NCBI RefSeq assembly: GCF_015354345.1
Contig: NZ_JADKYS010000003.1
Span: 216,856 to 280,855, forward strand
Source of the DNA: Methylophilus sp. 14
Lineage (GTDB): Bacteria > Pseudomonadota > Gammaproteobacteria > Burkholderiales > Methylophilaceae
Direction: 5' to 3'
Length of the DNA: 64,000 nt
In this document: positions 19,251 to 27,461 of the stretch, piece by piece
How the letters are laid out: each line of letters opens with the position of its first letter
Position numbering within the stretch: the first letter of the stretch is position 1
Program-made: the position numbers and the translations under genes
The notes under the pieces: generated by a model
Seen by the model: only the letters and a program-made list of their open reading frames with translations
The model's database searches: none
What the model was told of the DNA's origin: nothing

Positions 19251-21362
19251 ATGCAATTGGCAGATTCGCAGCAAAAGCAGGGCGCGACATCCTTTTTCTC
19301 AGCGTTGCTTGACTCGGTGAGCCAGGCCATTGTGGCTGAGTCTGTGGACGGGATGATCATCTACTGTAATCCTGCTGCAGAAGCCTTACTCGGCTACGCC
19401 GCTGCAGACCTGCTAGGCCTGCTTTTCAACAGAATATTGCCCGATCCTGAGCTTCATACCCACAAAACCCTGCTGGCAAAACAAGGCCAGGGCCATTTGC
19501 CTGACCACTATCAAACCCTGTGTTGTAGCAGCCAAAACCCCGCCTTAGACGTCATGGTGACCGTCACGCCGCTACTGAGTCAAGATGGCATTTTGATCGG
19601 ATTTTCGTCTGAAATTGAGGTCACTGAGTCCGCGCAGGGCAGACAGCAGGCGCTGAATGAACTCACGCGCTACAAGCAAAACCTGGCGGCCATTGTCGAG
19701 TCTTCGGATGATGCGATTATCAGCAAAACGCTGGAGGGGATTGTCACCAGCTGGAACAAGGCTGCAGAGAAAATCTTTGGCTACACGGCTGAAGAAATGG
19801 TCGGCCAGCCTATGCTGAAAATCTTTCCGCCTGATCGGGTAGACGAAGAGATGCATATCTTGAGCAAACTCAAGTCTGGCGAAAAAGTAGATCATTTTCA
19901 AACCATGCGTTTGCATAAGTCAGGGCGGCAAATCCATATTTCTGTCACGGTGTCACCGATTTACGATACGGAGGGCGAGATTATTGGCGCCTCCAAAATT
20001 GCCAAAGACATCACCGAAAAACTGAATACCGAAAAACTGGTCTGGCGGCAGGCCAATTATGATGCCTTGACCAACTTGCCCAACCGACGATTGCTGATGG
20101 ACCGGCTAGCGATGGAGGTGAGCAAGGCGCATCGTGAAATGCATGGCCTGACCATCATGTTTATTGACCTCGACCATTTTAAAGAGGTGAATGATTCACT
20201 AGGCCACAATATCGGTGACGAGCTCTTGCAAAAAGTCAGTCACCGTATTCGTGACTGTTTCCGGCAGTCTGACATGCTGGCGCGGTTTGGCGGCGACGAA
20301 TTTGTGGCGCTGATGCCTTGCCTGAGCCAACGCAAAGACATAGACACGGTGTGCTCAAAATTATTAAAAGTGTTGAGTGACCCTTTTACTCTGGAAGACG
20401 CCAATACCGTCTATGTCTCCGCCAGCATAGGCATTGCCGTCTATCCGATGGACGGCGAATCGGACCAGGAGTTGATCAAGCATGCCGACCAGGCCATGTA
20501 TGAGGCGAAAAGAAAAGGCCGCAATCAGGCCAAGTATTTTATCCCGGCCATGCAAACCTCGTTGGATAAACACCACCAGCTGGGCGTGGACTTGCGCTTC
20601 GCCCTGCAAAACAATGAGTTTTTTCTGACCTACCAGCCGATTATCGATTTAAATAACGAGCAGATTGTGAAGGCAGAAGCCCTGATCCGCTGGAACCATC
20701 CCTTGCTGGGCGTGCTGTCACCCATGGAGTTTATCCCGATTGCCGAAGAAACCGGCATTATCCATGGCCTGGGCGACTGGGTATTCAGGACCGCCGTCAG
20801 GCAGCTTAAGCGCTGGCAGGAGGACTTTGGCTTACCCTTGCAGCTCAGTATCAATAAATCGCCGGTGCAATTTAATATCGGCAATGACGTGCCGCAACAT
20901 TGGCGCGCTTTTTTGCAGGAAACCGGGTTGTCGGGCGAGCATTTGATTATCGAAATCACCGAGTCGACCATGATGACGCAACAGGAATCTACGCAAAACA
21001 AACTATTGAGTTTTGCTGAACTGGGCATTCAAGTGGCGATTGATGATTTTGGCACCGGCTATTCCTCATTGGCTTATTTGAACAAGTTTGACATCGACTA
21101 CATTAAGATTGATAAAGCGTTTGTGCAAGAGATGAAACAGGACTGCCAAAGCTTTCATTTATGTGAAGCGTTGGTGGTGATGGCACACAAACTCGGATTA
21201 AAGGTGGTGGCAGAAGGCGTTGAAACGCAAGAGCAGCACCAGCTGTTAAGCGCCATGCGATGTGACTATGGCCAAGGCTACTATTATTCCAAACCGCTGA
21301 CGCACGACCTGTTCGAGCAACTCCTGCAAGGTCAATCAATGACGCGTTTATCGCCTGCCTGA
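19251..21362 (+). CDS. PAS-PAS-GGDEF-EAL cyclic-di-GMP protein
   Basis: About 703 residues, no membrane segment. Two PAS domains (about 15-130 and 140-260; the second contains SSDDAIISKTLEGIVTSWNK and a PAC tail) are followed by a GGDEF domain (LARFGGDEF) with an intact RxxD inhibitory site (RQSD, five residues before) and an EAL domain (EALIRW, INKSPVQF, EITEST, DDFGTGYSSL, AEGVETQ). Both catalytic halves look intact. The start is uncertain: ATG 19251 is closely preceded by GGGGG, while an in-frame GTG at 19242 sits behind AGG. Sits between flhDC and motA, so a role in motility is likely. Confidence 0.93.
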   Translation: MQLADSQQKQGATSFFSALLDSVSQAIVAESVDGMIIYCNPAAEALLGYAAADLLGLLFNRILPDPELHTHKTLLAKQGQGHLPDHYQTLCCSSQNPALDVMVTVTPLLSQDGILIGFSSEIEVTESAQGRQQALNELTRYKQNLAAIVESSDDAIISKTLEGIVTSWNKAAEKIFGYTAEEMVGQPMLKIFPPDRVDEEMHILSKLKSGEKVDHFQTMRLHKSGRQIHISVTVSPIYDTEGEIIGASKIAKDITEKLNTEKLVWRQANYDALTNLPNRRLLMDRLAMEVSKAHREMHGLTIMFIDLDHFKEVNDSLGHNIGDELLQKVSHRIRDCFRQSDMLARFGGDEFVALMPCLSQRKDIDTVCSKLLKVLSDPFTLEDANTVYVSASIGIAVYPMDGESDQELIKHADQAMYEAKRKGRNQAKYFIPAMQTSLDKHHQLGVDLRFALQNNEFFLTYQPIIDLNNEQIVKAEALIRWNHPLLGVLSPMEFIPIAEETGIIHGLGDWVFRTAVRQLKRWQEDFGLPLQLSINKSPVQFNIGNDVPQHWRAFLQETGLSGEHLIIEITESTMMTQQESTQNKLLSFAELGIQVAIDDFGTGYSSLAYLNKFDIDYIKIDKAFVQEMKQDCQSFHLCEALVVMAHKLGLKVVAEGVETQEQHQLLSAMRCDYGQGYYYSKPLTHDLFEQLLQGQSMTRLSPA

Positions 21363-21514
21363 TCGTTTCAGCCCAAGCCTGGTCAGGCAACCGGTCTGCC
21401 CTCCGCACCCTGCCAGGGTGATTTAACTGGCTAAATCCCTTTTATTTGAAAAAATGAATCCAGCCATGCATTGCTATGCTTTCCATAGTTAACTGCTAAA
21501 AGTGGAGCAAAAGC

Positions 21515-22375
21515 ATGTTTGTCATCATTGGGTATGTTGTTGTTTGTGGCATGGTGTTTGGGGGCTATGCGCTGGCTGGTGGCCATTTGGGCGCGTTATG
21601 GCAACCGCTGGAAGTCATGATGATTTTTGGCGGTGCCTTTGGTGCCTTTATTGTCGGCAACGACACCAAGGCGATTAAAGCCACTTTAAAAGCGATCCCC
21701 ACATTGTTTAAAGGCTCCAAATACAACAAACAGTTGTATATGGATTTGCTGGCGCTGCTGTTTGAAATCCTGACCAAAATCCGTAAGGATGGTCTGATGT
21801 CGATTGAAAAAGACATTGAAGACCCAGAGGCTAGTGCCTTGTTTAGCAAGTATCCCTCCATCGTGCACGACCATCATCTGGTCGAATTCATTTGTGATTA
21901 TCTGCGTTTGATGGTGTCCGGCAATATGGATGCCTTCCAGGTCGAAAACCTGATGGACAACGAACTGGAAACCCACCATATGGAAGGCCATGTGCCTGCC
22001 CATTGTATTGCCAAACTGGGCGATGGTTTGCCAGCGTTCGGGATTGTGGCCGCGGTGATGGGCGTGGTGCATACCATGGAAAACGTCGCCTTGCCGCCTG
22101 CTGAGCTGGGGATTCTGATTGCGCACGCGCTGGTGGGGACCTTTTTGGGGATTTTGCTGGCGTATGGCTTTATTGGCCCATTGTCCGGCTTGCTGGAGCA
22201 AAAGCTGGAAGAGTCCAGCAAGAGCTTCCAGACCGTCAAGGTTGTGTTGCTCGCCAGCCTGAATGGCTATGCGCCGCCAATTGCGGTGGAGTTCGGTCGT
22301 AAAGTGCTTTATTCCACCGAGCGTCCTGGCTTTACCGAGCTCGAAGAGCACGTGAAGCAGGCAAAATCCAAGTAA
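21515..22375 (+). CDS. motA: Flagellar motor stator protein MotA
   Basis: 286 residues, the longer E. coli-type MotA. Helices at MFVIIGYVVVCGMVFGGYAL and PLEVMMIFGGAFGAFIVGN, a charged cytoplasmic loop, and channel helices GIVAAVMGVVHTME and ILIAHALVGTFLGILLAYGF. Forms the proton channel with MotB, 38 bases downstream. Distinct in length and sequence from MotC at 9643-10395. Confidence 0.95.
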   Translation: MFVIIGYVVVCGMVFGGYALAGGHLGALWQPLEVMMIFGGAFGAFIVGNDTKAIKATLKAIPTLFKGSKYNKQLYMDLLALLFEILTKIRKDGLMSIEKDIEDPEASALFSKYPSIVHDHHLVEFICDYLRLMVSGNMDAFQVENLMDNELETHHMEGHVPAHCIAKLGDGLPAFGIVAAVMGVVHTMENVALPPAELGILIAHALVGTFLGILLAYGFIGPLSGLLEQKLEESSKSFQTVKVVLLASLNGYAPPIAVEFGRKVLYSTERPGFTELEEHVKQAKSK

Positions 22376-22413
22376 CTAGTCCAAGTCACTATTAAGGCCG
22401 CCGGGAGAGCGTC

Positions 22414-23358
22414 ATGGCAGAAGAACACATTGCCCCGATTATCGTTAAAAAAATCAAAAAGGGTGGCGGGGGCCACCACGGCGGCGCCTGGAAAATTGCT
22501 TATGCTGACTTTGTGACAGCGATGATGGCGTTTTTCTTGTTGATGTGGCTGTTGGGCTCGACCTCCAAAGCGCAAAAAGAGGGCATTGCTGAATACTTTC
22601 AAACACCGTTACACGTCGTGTTGATGGGGCCGTCCATGGGCCAAAGTGATTCGGCGCTGAAAAATACCGGCGGTAAAGATGTGACCAAAAAACAAGGTCA
22701 GGTCAAGCCGGTAGAAGGCGATCCGGGCAAACTCAAAACAGTCAAACTGGAAGACGTTAAAGAAGCCTTGAAACAGGCCGAAAAAGTTAAATTGGAAGCA
22801 CTCAAGGCCAAGATTGAGCAGGCCATCGAAGACAATCCGACCTTGCAGCAATTCAAGTCACAACTCAAGCTGGATATCACCAGTGAAGGCTTGCGCGTGC
22901 AGATTATTGACGAGCAAAACCGGCCCATGTTTGAGAACGCCAAGGCAGAGTTGCAGCCGTATGCCAAAACGATTTTGCGTGAGATCGGCAAAACGCTGAA
23001 TGGGGTGGATAACAAAATTAGTCTGTCCGGGCACACCGATGCTGCGGGCTATGCGAATGGTGACCACGGCTACAGCAACTGGGAGTTGTCTGCCGACCGG
23101 GCGAACGCTTCAAGGCGCGAGCTGATTGCGGGTGGTATGGATGAAACCAAGCTGATGCGGGTGGTTGGCCTGGGCTCCGCCATCATGATGGATAAAGAGA
23201 ATCCGTTTAATCCGATTAACCGTCGCATCAGTTTAATTGTCATGAACAAGGAAACCGAAGAGGAATTACTCAAGGATAACGATCAGATTTCTGTCAGTGA
23301 GCATGACAAAACACAAGTCGAAGCATTGCAGAACAAGGCGGAGAAGCCTGCACCTTAA
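22414..23358 (+). CDS. motB: Flagellar motor stator protein MotB
   Basis: 314 residues. N-terminal GGGGHHGGAWKIAYADFVTAM includes the essential channel aspartate (YADF) at the start of the single membrane helix. The periplasmic OmpA domain has SLSGHTDAAGY and NWELSADRANASRREL. A Lys/Glu-rich linker (about 100-150) is longer than minimal. Ribosome site GGGAG. Anchors the stator to peptidoglycan. Confidence 0.95.
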   Translation: MAEEHIAPIIVKKIKKGGGGHHGGAWKIAYADFVTAMMAFFLLMWLLGSTSKAQKEGIAEYFQTPLHVVLMGPSMGQSDSALKNTGGKDVTKKQGQVKPVEGDPGKLKTVKLEDVKEALKQAEKVKLEALKAKIEQAIEDNPTLQQFKSQLKLDITSEGLRVQIIDEQNRPMFENAKAELQPYAKTILREIGKTLNGVDNKISLSGHTDAAGYANGDHGYSNWELSADRANASRRELIAGGMDETKLMRVVGLGSAIMMDKENPFNPINRRISLIVMNKETEEELLKDNDQISVSEHDKTQVEALQNKAEKPAP

Positions 23359-23463
23359 AACAGGGCAACGCAGGCTGAACCTAAAGCGTGAAAGAAATAA
23401 GTCATTTTTACATTGTTTATTTCTTGATTGAAAAACCGGGGAATCAGGCAAGATAGGACCACT

Positions 23464-24006
23464 ATGAAAACATTGCCCATAGAAGAATTAAGAGAATTAC
23501 TGGCCGCAGTCTCGCGTCACGGTGACTGGCATCTGCTTGAGATCGAAACCGATTTGCAGCAAACCGCCTTTTTACTCAACGAAGCGATAGAAAAGCTCAG
23601 TGCCAGTTTTATGACGGTGTATGCCCAGCTGACAGACCAGCAGGCTGCTTTGCAGCTGTTGGCAGACGCTGGCAAATTGCAGCCGGAAGAAATGCAGCAG
23701 TTGCAGGTGTTTCAGGACAACATTGGCCAGGAGATCAATAAAGTGGTCACTGGCATGCAGTTTCAGGACATGACTAACCAATTGCTGCAACGCACCATCA
23801 ATCGTGTGCATGGCTTAAAAGACTTGTTACATGAGCTGTCCAGTCATCAGTTTCCGATGGCTGCAGATGATGAGCATGAAGAAATCAGACGTTTCATCAT
23901 GCAGCTAAACCAGAATTTTGATCAGGGTAGCCAGCATCTGACCGGCAATTTACGCAAGTCGGTCAACCAGCAGGACTTGGCTACCGGTGATATCGATTTA
24001 TTTTAA
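23464..24006 (+). CDS. CheZ-like chemotaxis protein ending in GDIDLF
   Basis: About 180 residues, predicted helical. The segment GMQFQDMTNQLLQRTINRV aligns with the CheZ active helix (DFQDLTGQV), keeping the Asp and Gln that act on CheY-P, so a phosphatase-like function is plausible. It lacks the CheZ C-terminal CheY-binding tail and instead ends in GDIDLF, exactly as CheD does in this window. Start: the frame opens at a TTG (23428), but ATG 23464 has AGGA five bases upstream. Lies 44 bases before a cheY. A dedicated CheZ is encoded at 43573-44253, so this is an extra family member or a divergent cousin. Confidence 0.7.
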   Translation: MKTLPIEELRELLAAVSRHGDWHLLEIETDLQQTAFLLNEAIEKLSASFMTVYAQLTDQQAALQLLADAGKLQPEEMQQLQVFQDNIGQEINKVVTGMQFQDMTNQLLQRTINRVHGLKDLLHELSSHQFPMAADDEHEEIRRFIMQLNQNFDQGSQHLTGNLRKSVNQQDLATGDIDLF

Positions 24007-24050
24007 TCACAGCGGCGTTTAACAAAATTAGTGAAAAAGGCGAATCAAAC

Positions 24051-24419
24051 ATGGCGAAAACAATTTTAACAGTAGACGACTCCGGATCATTGCGTCAGAT
24101 GGTGGCTTTCAGTCTGAAAGCGGCTGGCTACGATGTCGTACAGGCCGTAGATGGTCAGGATGGCCTCAACAAAGCCAAAGAGAAAACCGTAGACCTAGTG
24201 CTGACTGACCAGAACATGCCGGTGATGGATGGCCTGACGCTGATTACCAATTTGCGCACGCTCGCCTCTTATCAAAAGGTGCCTATCCTGATGCTGACCA
24301 CCGAGTCCTCTGATGAGATGAAAGCCAAAGGCAAAGCCGCCGGTGCCAACGGTTGGCTGGTCAAGCCGTTTGATCCAAAACGCCTGATTGAAGTGGTACA
24401 AAAAGTAATCGGTGCCTAA
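24051..24419 (+). CDS. cheY: CheY-type response regulator (first copy)
   Basis: 122-residue stand-alone receiver. Acidic pocket VDDS (9-10), phospho-acceptor D53 in LVLTDQNMPVMDG, Thr in MLTTES and the Lys in VKPFD are all present. TDQNMPVMDG resembles the CheY group that sits directly before cheA rather than the E. coli-like copy at 43172. Probably binds the flagellar switch or acts as a phosphate sink. Confidence 0.93.
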   Translation: MAKTILTVDDSGSLRQMVAFSLKAAGYDVVQAVDGQDGLNKAKEKTVDLVLTDQNMPVMDGLTLITNLRTLASYQKVPILMLTTESSDEMKAKGKAAGANGWLVKPFDPKRLIEVVQKVIGA

Positions 24420-24448
24420 GCACCGCTGGTAAAGGACTGGAGTAAACA

Positions 24449-26839
24449 ATGACAGTGGATATGAGCCAGTTTTATGAGGTGTTCTTTGACGAAGCCGAGG
24501 AGTTGTTGGCTGAGGCAGAGCATCTGTTGCTGAGTATCGATGTGGAATCGCCGGATGTTGAGCAGTTAAACGCTATTTTTAGAGCGGCACACTCCATTAA
24601 AGGCGGTGCTGCGACGTTTGGGTTTATGGACATGACGGAAATTACGCATGTACTGGAAAACCTGCTCGACAAAATCCGTAAAAACGAGATGGCGTTGACC
24701 ACCGAACACGTGGATGCATTTCTGGCAGCCAAAGATGTGATCAAGATGCAAGTCGATGGTCATCGTCATGGCTCAGACGTGAATGCGGAGCAAGTGAGCG
24801 ATGTGGCGATGATGCTGAAGTCACTTTCTGAAGGCAAAGCCGCGGTGGCCGCTGCACCGGTTGAGGCTGCTGCCAGTGTTGAAGCTGCACCTGCTGCAGC
24901 GCCAGCTGCTCAAATGGCAAAACCTGCATTGACGATTACGGACGAAGAAAAAGCCAAAGGCATGACCTTGTACGACGTGGGTTTGCCTACCGTGACTGAA
25001 AAAGACCTGGCTAACCTCAAAGACGAGTTGGCCTTGTTAGGTGAAGTCGCCGTGTATGAGCGCAGCGAGAATGTACATGCCGTGCTGGTGAAAACCGATT
25101 CCAGTGCTGACGACATTGTCTCTATCTGTTCCTTTATTGTTGACGCTGATGCCTTGGTGATCCAGGTGGCAGGCGATACAGCGAGTGCACCAGCACCAGC
25201 AGCCGTGGAAGCGGCACCAGTCGCCGCCGCGCCGGTGGCCGCAGAAGCAGATCTTGGCTACGGTTTTTTTGATGATGAGCCGGTTGTTACAACAGACAGC
25301 AAAACCCAAGAAGCCAAAGCTGATGATGGCAAAGTAAAAGTGGCTGAAGAAATGGGCTACGGCCTGTTTGCCAGCAATGGTGAAGAGCAGCAGGAAGAGG
25401 GCTACGGTTTCTTTGCGCCGTTCAAACCACATCCGGATGCGCCTAAAGCCCAAATGATTGGTGACGAGAATGCCGCCGCTGCGATGGCAAAAGCCAAGGC
25501 AGAAACAGCCGCAACACCGGTGGCTGCCGCACCGCAAGAAGAGCGCCGTCAGCAACAAGGTCGTCGTGAATCCGACAAGCCTGCTGCTGCCGCCCAGAGT
25601 GCAGAAAGCACATCGATTCGTGTCGGTATTGAAAAAGTGGACCAGTTGATTAACCTAGTTGGCGAGCTGGTGATCACACAAGCCATGATTGAGCAACGTG
25701 TGAATGCGCTTGATCCAGTGGATAACGAAGCCTTGATTAATAGTGTTGGTCAGTTGACCCGTAACACCCGCGATTTGCAAGAGTCCGTGATGTCTATCCG
25801 CATGATGCCGATGGACTTTGTGTTCTCGCGCTTCCCACGCATGGTGCGTGACCTGGCGGGAAAATTGGGCAAAAAAGTGGAGTTTGTCACCAGTGGTGCG
25901 ACCACTGAGCTCGATAAGAGCTTGATTGAACGGATTGTTGACCCGTTGACGCACCTGGTGCGTAACAGTGTCGACCACGGCATCGAAAAGCCTGAAGTCC
26001 GTCGCGAGATGGGTAAGCCCGAAAGTGGGACATTAACCCTGTCTGCAGCGCATAAAGGCGGCAGCATCGTGATTGAAGTGACCGATGATGGCGGTGGTTT
26101 GAACCGCGACAAAATTCTGGCCAAAGCGGCTTCAAACGGTTTGCCGGTCAATGAAAGCATGACCGACAACGAAGTGTTTAGCCTGATCTTTGCACCAGGC
26201 TTCTCTACCGCTGAAGTGGTCACCGATGTGTCTGGTCGCGGTGTCGGCATGGACGTAGTGAAACGAAATATTACCTCCATGGGCGGTCATATTGAGATTC
26301 GCTCGGCGCTTGGCTACGGCACCACCATTTCGATTTCATTGCCACTCACCCTGGCGATTCTCGATGGCATGTCTGTGTCACTGGGCAAGAGCGTTTATGT
26401 GGTGCCTTTGAACCTGATTGTAGAGACATTGCAGCCACGTGCCGAGGACCTGAAAACTGTGACTGGCGAAGGCCTGATGGTGCATGTGCGTGGTGAATAT
26501 CTACCGATTATCGCCCTGCATGCCTTGTTTAATCATCCGACCCAGATCACTAACCCAACTGACGGTGTGTTATTGATCCTGGAAGCCGATGGCAAGAAAT
26601 CTGCCTTGTTTGTCGACCGTCTGGTTGGCCAGCAGCAAGTGGTGATCAAGAGCCTGGAAACCAACTTCAAGCGTATTCCTGGCGTCTCAGGCGCAACCAT
26701 TATGGGCGATGGCTCAGTGGCACTGATTCTGGACGTGCCAGCCATTATCCAGATGGGGCAAACCACAAATTATGTGACGGGTGGCATGGCATTTTCCAAC
26801 CAGAACTATTTAACTTCACAAAATACCATCAATGCATAA
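24449..26839 (+). CDS. cheA: Chemotaxis histidine kinase CheA
   Basis: 796 residues, longer than E. coli CheA (654). P1/Hpt phospho-histidine H48 in AAHSIKGGAATFGF; P2-like CheY-binding region; a long Ala-rich linker; P3 dimerisation (VGIEKVDQLINLVGELVITQAM); P4 ATPase with N box LVRNSVDHGIE, DDGGGL and GRGVGMDVV; and P5 CheW-like domain. The linker (about 270-335) contains three GYGFF/GYGLF repeats. Ribosome site GGAG precedes ATG 24449. CheW follows after 12 bases. Confidence 0.96.
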   Translation: MTVDMSQFYEVFFDEAEELLAEAEHLLLSIDVESPDVEQLNAIFRAAHSIKGGAATFGFMDMTEITHVLENLLDKIRKNEMALTTEHVDAFLAAKDVIKMQVDGHRHGSDVNAEQVSDVAMMLKSLSEGKAAVAAAPVEAAASVEAAPAAAPAAQMAKPALTITDEEKAKGMTLYDVGLPTVTEKDLANLKDELALLGEVAVYERSENVHAVLVKTDSSADDIVSICSFIVDADALVIQVAGDTASAPAPAAVEAAPVAAAPVAAEADLGYGFFDDEPVVTTDSKTQEAKADDGKVKVAEEMGYGLFASNGEEQQEEGYGFFAPFKPHPDAPKAQMIGDENAAAAMAKAKAETAATPVAAAPQEERRQQQGRRESDKPAAAAQSAESTSIRVGIEKVDQLINLVGELVITQAMIEQRVNALDPVDNEALINSVGQLTRNTRDLQESVMSIRMMPMDFVFSRFPRMVRDLAGKLGKKVEFVTSGATTELDKSLIERIVDPLTHLVRNSVDHGIEKPEVRREMGKPESGTLTLSAAHKGGSIVIEVTDDGGGLNRDKILAKAASNGLPVNESMTDNEVFSLIFAPGFSTAEVVTDVSGRGVGMDVVKRNITSMGGHIEIRSALGYGTTISISLPLTLAILDGMSVSLGKSVYVVPLNLIVETLQPRAEDLKTVTGEGLMVHVRGEYLPIIALHALFNHPTQITNPTDGVLLILEADGKKSALFVDRLVGQQQVVIKSLETNFKRIPGVSGATIMGDGSVALILDVPAIIQMGQTTNYVTGGMAFSNQNYLTSQNTINA

Positions 26840-26851
26840 GGAGCATATGCA

Positions 26852-27367
26852 ATGAGTACAAGCACAGAAATGAGCAATTCCTTGAGCGGCAACGCAGGTA
26901 ATGGCTTGAAAACCGCAGCAGGTGAATACCTGACCTTTGTTCTCGGCAGCGAGCAATACGGCATCGAGATTCTCAAGGTGCAGGAGATTCGCGGCTACGA
27001 CGCGGTCACCCAGATCGCCAACATGCCTTCGTTTATCAAAGGCGTGATTAATCTGCGCGGCAAAATCGTGCCGATTGTTGATCTGCGTATCAAATTCAAC
27101 CTGGGCAAGGTTGAGTATAACGAATTCACTGTGGTGATTATTCTGAACCTCAATGGCCGTATCGTCGGCATTGTGGTCGATGGCGTGTCTGATGTGCGCG
27201 AGTTGCGTGAAGAGCACTTGCGAGAAGTGCCATCACTGGTGACCCGTATTGATACCAAATACATTGTTGGCCTGGCAACCATTGAGCAGGAAATGCTGAT
27301 TCTGGTCGACATTGATAAATTGATGACCAGTGATGAAATGCAACTGATGGATGCTGCAGTACATTAA
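26852..27367 (+). CDS. cheW: Chemotaxis coupling protein CheW
   Basis: 171 residues. Links receptors to CheA. Core motifs: [41 protein letters not shown] and a VDGVSDV segment. The first ~25 residues are a flexible leader rich in Ser/Gly. Lies within the cheY-cheA-cheW-mcp run. Confidence 0.96.
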   Translation: MSTSTEMSNSLSGNAGNGLKTAAGEYLTFVLGSEQYGIEILKVQEIRGYDAVTQIANMPSFIKGVINLRGKIVPIVDLRIKFNLGKVEYNEFTVVIILNLNGRIVGIVVDGVSDVRELREEHLREVPSLVTRIDTKYIVGLATIEQEMLILVDIDKLMTSDEMQLMDAAVH

Positions 27368-27461
27368 TTAACCAAGCAACACGCTATAAAAACGTGCACA
27401 ACACAAAAATACCAAGCACGAAGCCTCTTACACAGAGATACTTTATTCAAGGATAAACATT

